Source: Mycobacteriaceae bacterium
GTDB taxonomy: Bacteria; Actinomycetota; Actinomycetes; Mycobacteriales; Mycobacteriaceae
NCBI GenBank assembly: GCA_019749805.1
Contig: JAIEPH010000003.1
Location: 1-64,000 of the forward strand
DNA: 64,000 nucleotides
Direction: 5' to 3'
Part shown: in pieces, positions 62,271-64,000 of the stretch
How the letters are laid out: the number at the start of each line of letters is the position of its first letter
Numbering within the stretch: the first letter of the stretch is position 1
Made by a program: the position numbers and the translations under genes
The notes under the pieces: model-generated
The model's database searches: none
Seen by the model: the letters and a program-made list of their open reading frames with translations, nothing else
What the model was told of the DNA's origin: nothing

Positions 62271-63815
62271 CTAGCTCCTCGAGAACATCGCCAGCATGCG
62301 GCGGGTCACCGCGAAGCCACCGAAGACGTTGATGCTGGCGAGCAGAATCGCTGCCGTTGCCAATGCGGTGATCACCACGTCGCCATGGCCGATCTGCAGC
62401 AGCGCACCGACGACGATGATTCCGGAGATCGCATTGGTCACCGACATCAGCGGCGTGTGCAGAGCGTGATGCACATTGCCGATGACGTAGTAGCCGATGA
62501 CGATCGCCAGCGCGAAGACCGTCAGGTGAACCTGTAGCGCGGCAGGGGAGAGTGCGATCAGAACGAACAGCACCGCTGCGGCGGCGAAGGCGATGCCCAG
62601 TCGACGGCGCGTCGTCATCGGCGTCTTGGCTGGCTTGTGCTCGACAGGGGCGGCGGCGGCCGCGGGCGCCGCGGACACCTGCACCGGCGGTGGCGGCCAG
62701 GTGGTTTCGCCGTCGCGCACGACGGTCATTGACCGCTGGACGACGTCGTCGAAGTCCAGCGTGAGCTGCCCGTCCTTCTCCGGGGTGAGCAGCTTGAGCA
62801 GGTTCACCAGGTTGGTGCCGTAGAGCTGAGAGGCCGTGGCGGGCAGGCGCCCCGCCAGATCGGTATAGCCGATGATCGTCACGCCGTTGTCGGTGACGAT
62901 CGCCTGATCCTTGACGGTGCCCTCGACGTTGCCGCCGTTGGCGGCGGCCATGTCGACGAGCACACTGCCCGGCTTCATTGACGCGACCATGTCGGCGGTG
63001 ATGATGCGAGGCGCGGGCTTACCCGGGATCAGTGCGGTGGTGATGATGATGTCGACCTCTTTGGCCAACTCGGCGTAAAGCGCGGCCTCACGGGCCTTGT
63101 AGTCGTCGCCCATCTCCTTGGCGTAGCCGGTCTTGGAAATCTCGGTGACCTCGGCCGAGTTGTCCACGGGCATGTACTCCCCGCCGAGGGAGCGCACCTG
63201 ATCGGCGACCTCGGGCCGCGGGTCGGTGGCCTTGACCACGGCCCCGAGGCTGCCGGCCGCGCCGATGGCGGCCAGGCCGGCGACACCTGCGCCCACCACG
63301 AGCACCTTGGCCGGCGGCACCTTGCCCGCCGCGGTCACCTGCCCGGTGAAGAACCGGCCGAAGCTGTGTGCGGCTTCGACGACCGCGCGGTACCCGGCGA
63401 TGTTCGCCATCGACGACAGCACGTCCAGGGACTGCGCCCGCGAGATACGTGGCACGGCGTCCATCGCCAGCACCGTGATCGGGCGGGCGGACAGCTTGTC
63501 CACCAGTTCCGGGTTCAGCGCCGGGGAGATCAGGCTGACCAGTGTCGCGCCGTCGCGTAGCTTGGCGATCTCGTCAACCTCATCGTCCCGGGGTGCGTTG
63601 ACCTTGAGGACGATGTCGGCCGACAGTGCTTGTTCTGGACCGCCGATCTGTGCGCCGGCCTCCACGTAGGCCGCATCGGCAAAGCTGGAGGCAGCACCCG
63701 CGCCCGACTCGACGACGACCGTGTAGCCCAGCTTGAGCAGTTGTCCGACGGTCTGTGGCGTAGCGGCAACCCGCGTCTCACCCGCCAGGGATTCGCGCGG
63801 TATCCCGATAATCAT
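62271..63815 (-). CDS. pntA: NAD(P) transhydrogenase alpha subunit, one-piece PntA
   Basis: A 514-residue subunit with the NAD-binding domain I (about 1-370, [23 protein letters not shown], then VKAT) and a C-terminal membrane part (about 410-505, four helices, [24 protein letters not shown]). In M. tuberculosis these are two genes, pntAa and pntAb; here they are a single fused gene, as in E. coli. First gene of the operon; ATG 63815. Confidence 0.95.
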   Translation of the reverse strand: MIIGIPRESLAGETRVAATPQTVGQLLKLGYTVVVESGAGAASSFADAAYVEAGAQIGGPEQALSADIVLKVNAPRDDEVDEIAKLRDGATLVSLISPALNPELVDKLSARPITVLAMDAVPRISRAQSLDVLSSMANIAGYRAVVEAAHSFGRFFTGQVTAAGKVPPAKVLVVGAGVAGLAAIGAAGSLGAVVKATDPRPEVADQVRSLGGEYMPVDNSAEVTEISKTGYAKEMGDDYKAREAALYAELAKEVDIIITTALIPGKPAPRIITADMVASMKPGSVLVDMAAANGGNVEGTVKDQAIVTDNGVTIIGYTDLAGRLPATASQLYGTNLVNLLKLLTPEKDGQLTLDFDDVVQRSMTVVRDGETTWPPPPVQVSAAPAAAAAPVEHKPAKTPMTTRRRLGIAFAAAAVLFVLIALSPAALQVHLTVFALAIVIGYYVIGNVHHALHTPLMSVTNAISGIIVVGALLQIGHGDVVITALATAAILLASINVFGGFAVTRRMLAMFSRS

Positions 63816-63926
63816 CCGAAAAGTCTCCCATCCGCCTCTTGGCGACGTTGTGCCCCTCCGGCGGTAAGCGCCTTACCCCAATTCGCAGCTGAGGCGAGCG
63901 CCGAGGTCCACGTAAAGTTTGCGGTG

Positions 63927-64000
63927 ATGACCAAGTCCCGACCGCCCGCCGCTGCACTGCTGATTCGCGCCGGCGGAGTGCGCGGGCTGGTGTACACGGC
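63927..64000 (+). CDS. Start of a gene cut by the window edge (possible DUF3159)
   Basis: An open frame begins at ATG 63927 (MTKSRPPAAALLIRAGGVRGLVYT) and runs off the edge after about 24 codons. The GGVRGLVYT segment resembles the start of DUF3159 membrane proteins, but the fragment is too short to be sure. It is divergent from pntA with a 111-base gap. Confidence 0.45.
   Translation, partial: MTKSRPPAAALLIRAGGVRGLVYT

Overview
The window is high-GC actinobacterial DNA, almost certainly from a rapidly growing Mycobacterium (Mycolicibacterium). The reasons are the ESX-1 tail genes espL-espB-eccE1-mycP1, a ptpB-fadE2 pair, a complete pntA-pntB transhydrogenase, an Rv0146-Rv0149-like block (methyltransferase, aldehyde dehydrogenase, SDR, quinone oxidoreductase), a moxR3-type cluster, fusA2 next to an Rv0121c-like F420 protein, and many GTG starts with ATGA/GTGA overlaps. 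A fructose PTS and a stressosome operon point away from the tuberculosis complex. Comparisons to M. tuberculosis genes are from memory, not from a search.

Layout. 1-4 kb: N-terminal part of a DUF222/HNH protein, the K+ transporter kup, a divergent coiled-coil protein and an O-methyltransferase. 4.1-8.2 kb: five-gene moxR3-type operon. 8.3-12.4 kb: MHS-type MFS transporter, TetR regulator, a small lipoprotein, two small unknown genes and a DMT/NIPA-like transporter. 12.4-17.5 kb: the most notable system, an rsbR-rsbS-rsbT-rsbX-rsbU stressosome operon (minus strand) with a divergent STAS anti-anti-sigma gene; a second copy of the small lipoprotein follows. 17.9-22.1 kb: S53 sedolisin peptidase in a tight operon with a double zinc-ribbon membrane protein and an anchored protein, then a YdcF-like gene. 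22-25.7 kb: fusA2 carrying two 27-bp tandem repeats, an F420/PPOX protein and a proline-rich membrane protein. 25.9-29.7 kb: four-gene ABC importer. 29.7-35.8 kb: PyrE-like and HugZ-like genes, then espL-espB-eccE1-mycP1 without the rest of ESX-1. 36-41.9 kb: ptsH, and fruR-fruK-fruA divergent from ptsI. 41.9-46.9 kb: pirin, a TetR-membrane-FUSC operon and a second TetR. 46.9-53.8 kb: lipid/aldehyde metabolism block, HAD dehalogenase, methyltransferase, DUF456 and SnoaL-like genes. 53.8-60.8 kb: ptpB-fadE2, a small secreted protein, a LuxR-type two-component pair, an alpha/beta hydrolase, a DUF3592 protein and an acyl-CoA dehydrogenase. 60.8-64 kb: pntB-pntA and the start of another gene at the right edge.

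How parts may work together. RsbR and RsbS would form the stressosome scaffold and sequester the kinase RsbT. Freed RsbT would activate the large PAS-GAF-phosphatase-kinase protein. The small PP2C (RsbX) would reset the scaffold, and the divergent STAS protein is the natural substrate linking to an unseen sigma factor. The PTS genes form a complete route from extracellular fructose to fructose 1,6-bisphosphate, and their divergent promoters share a 14-bp palindrome. No rRNA, tRNA, CRISPR array or complete insertion sequence was seen, and no gene-free gap exceeds about 300 bases.
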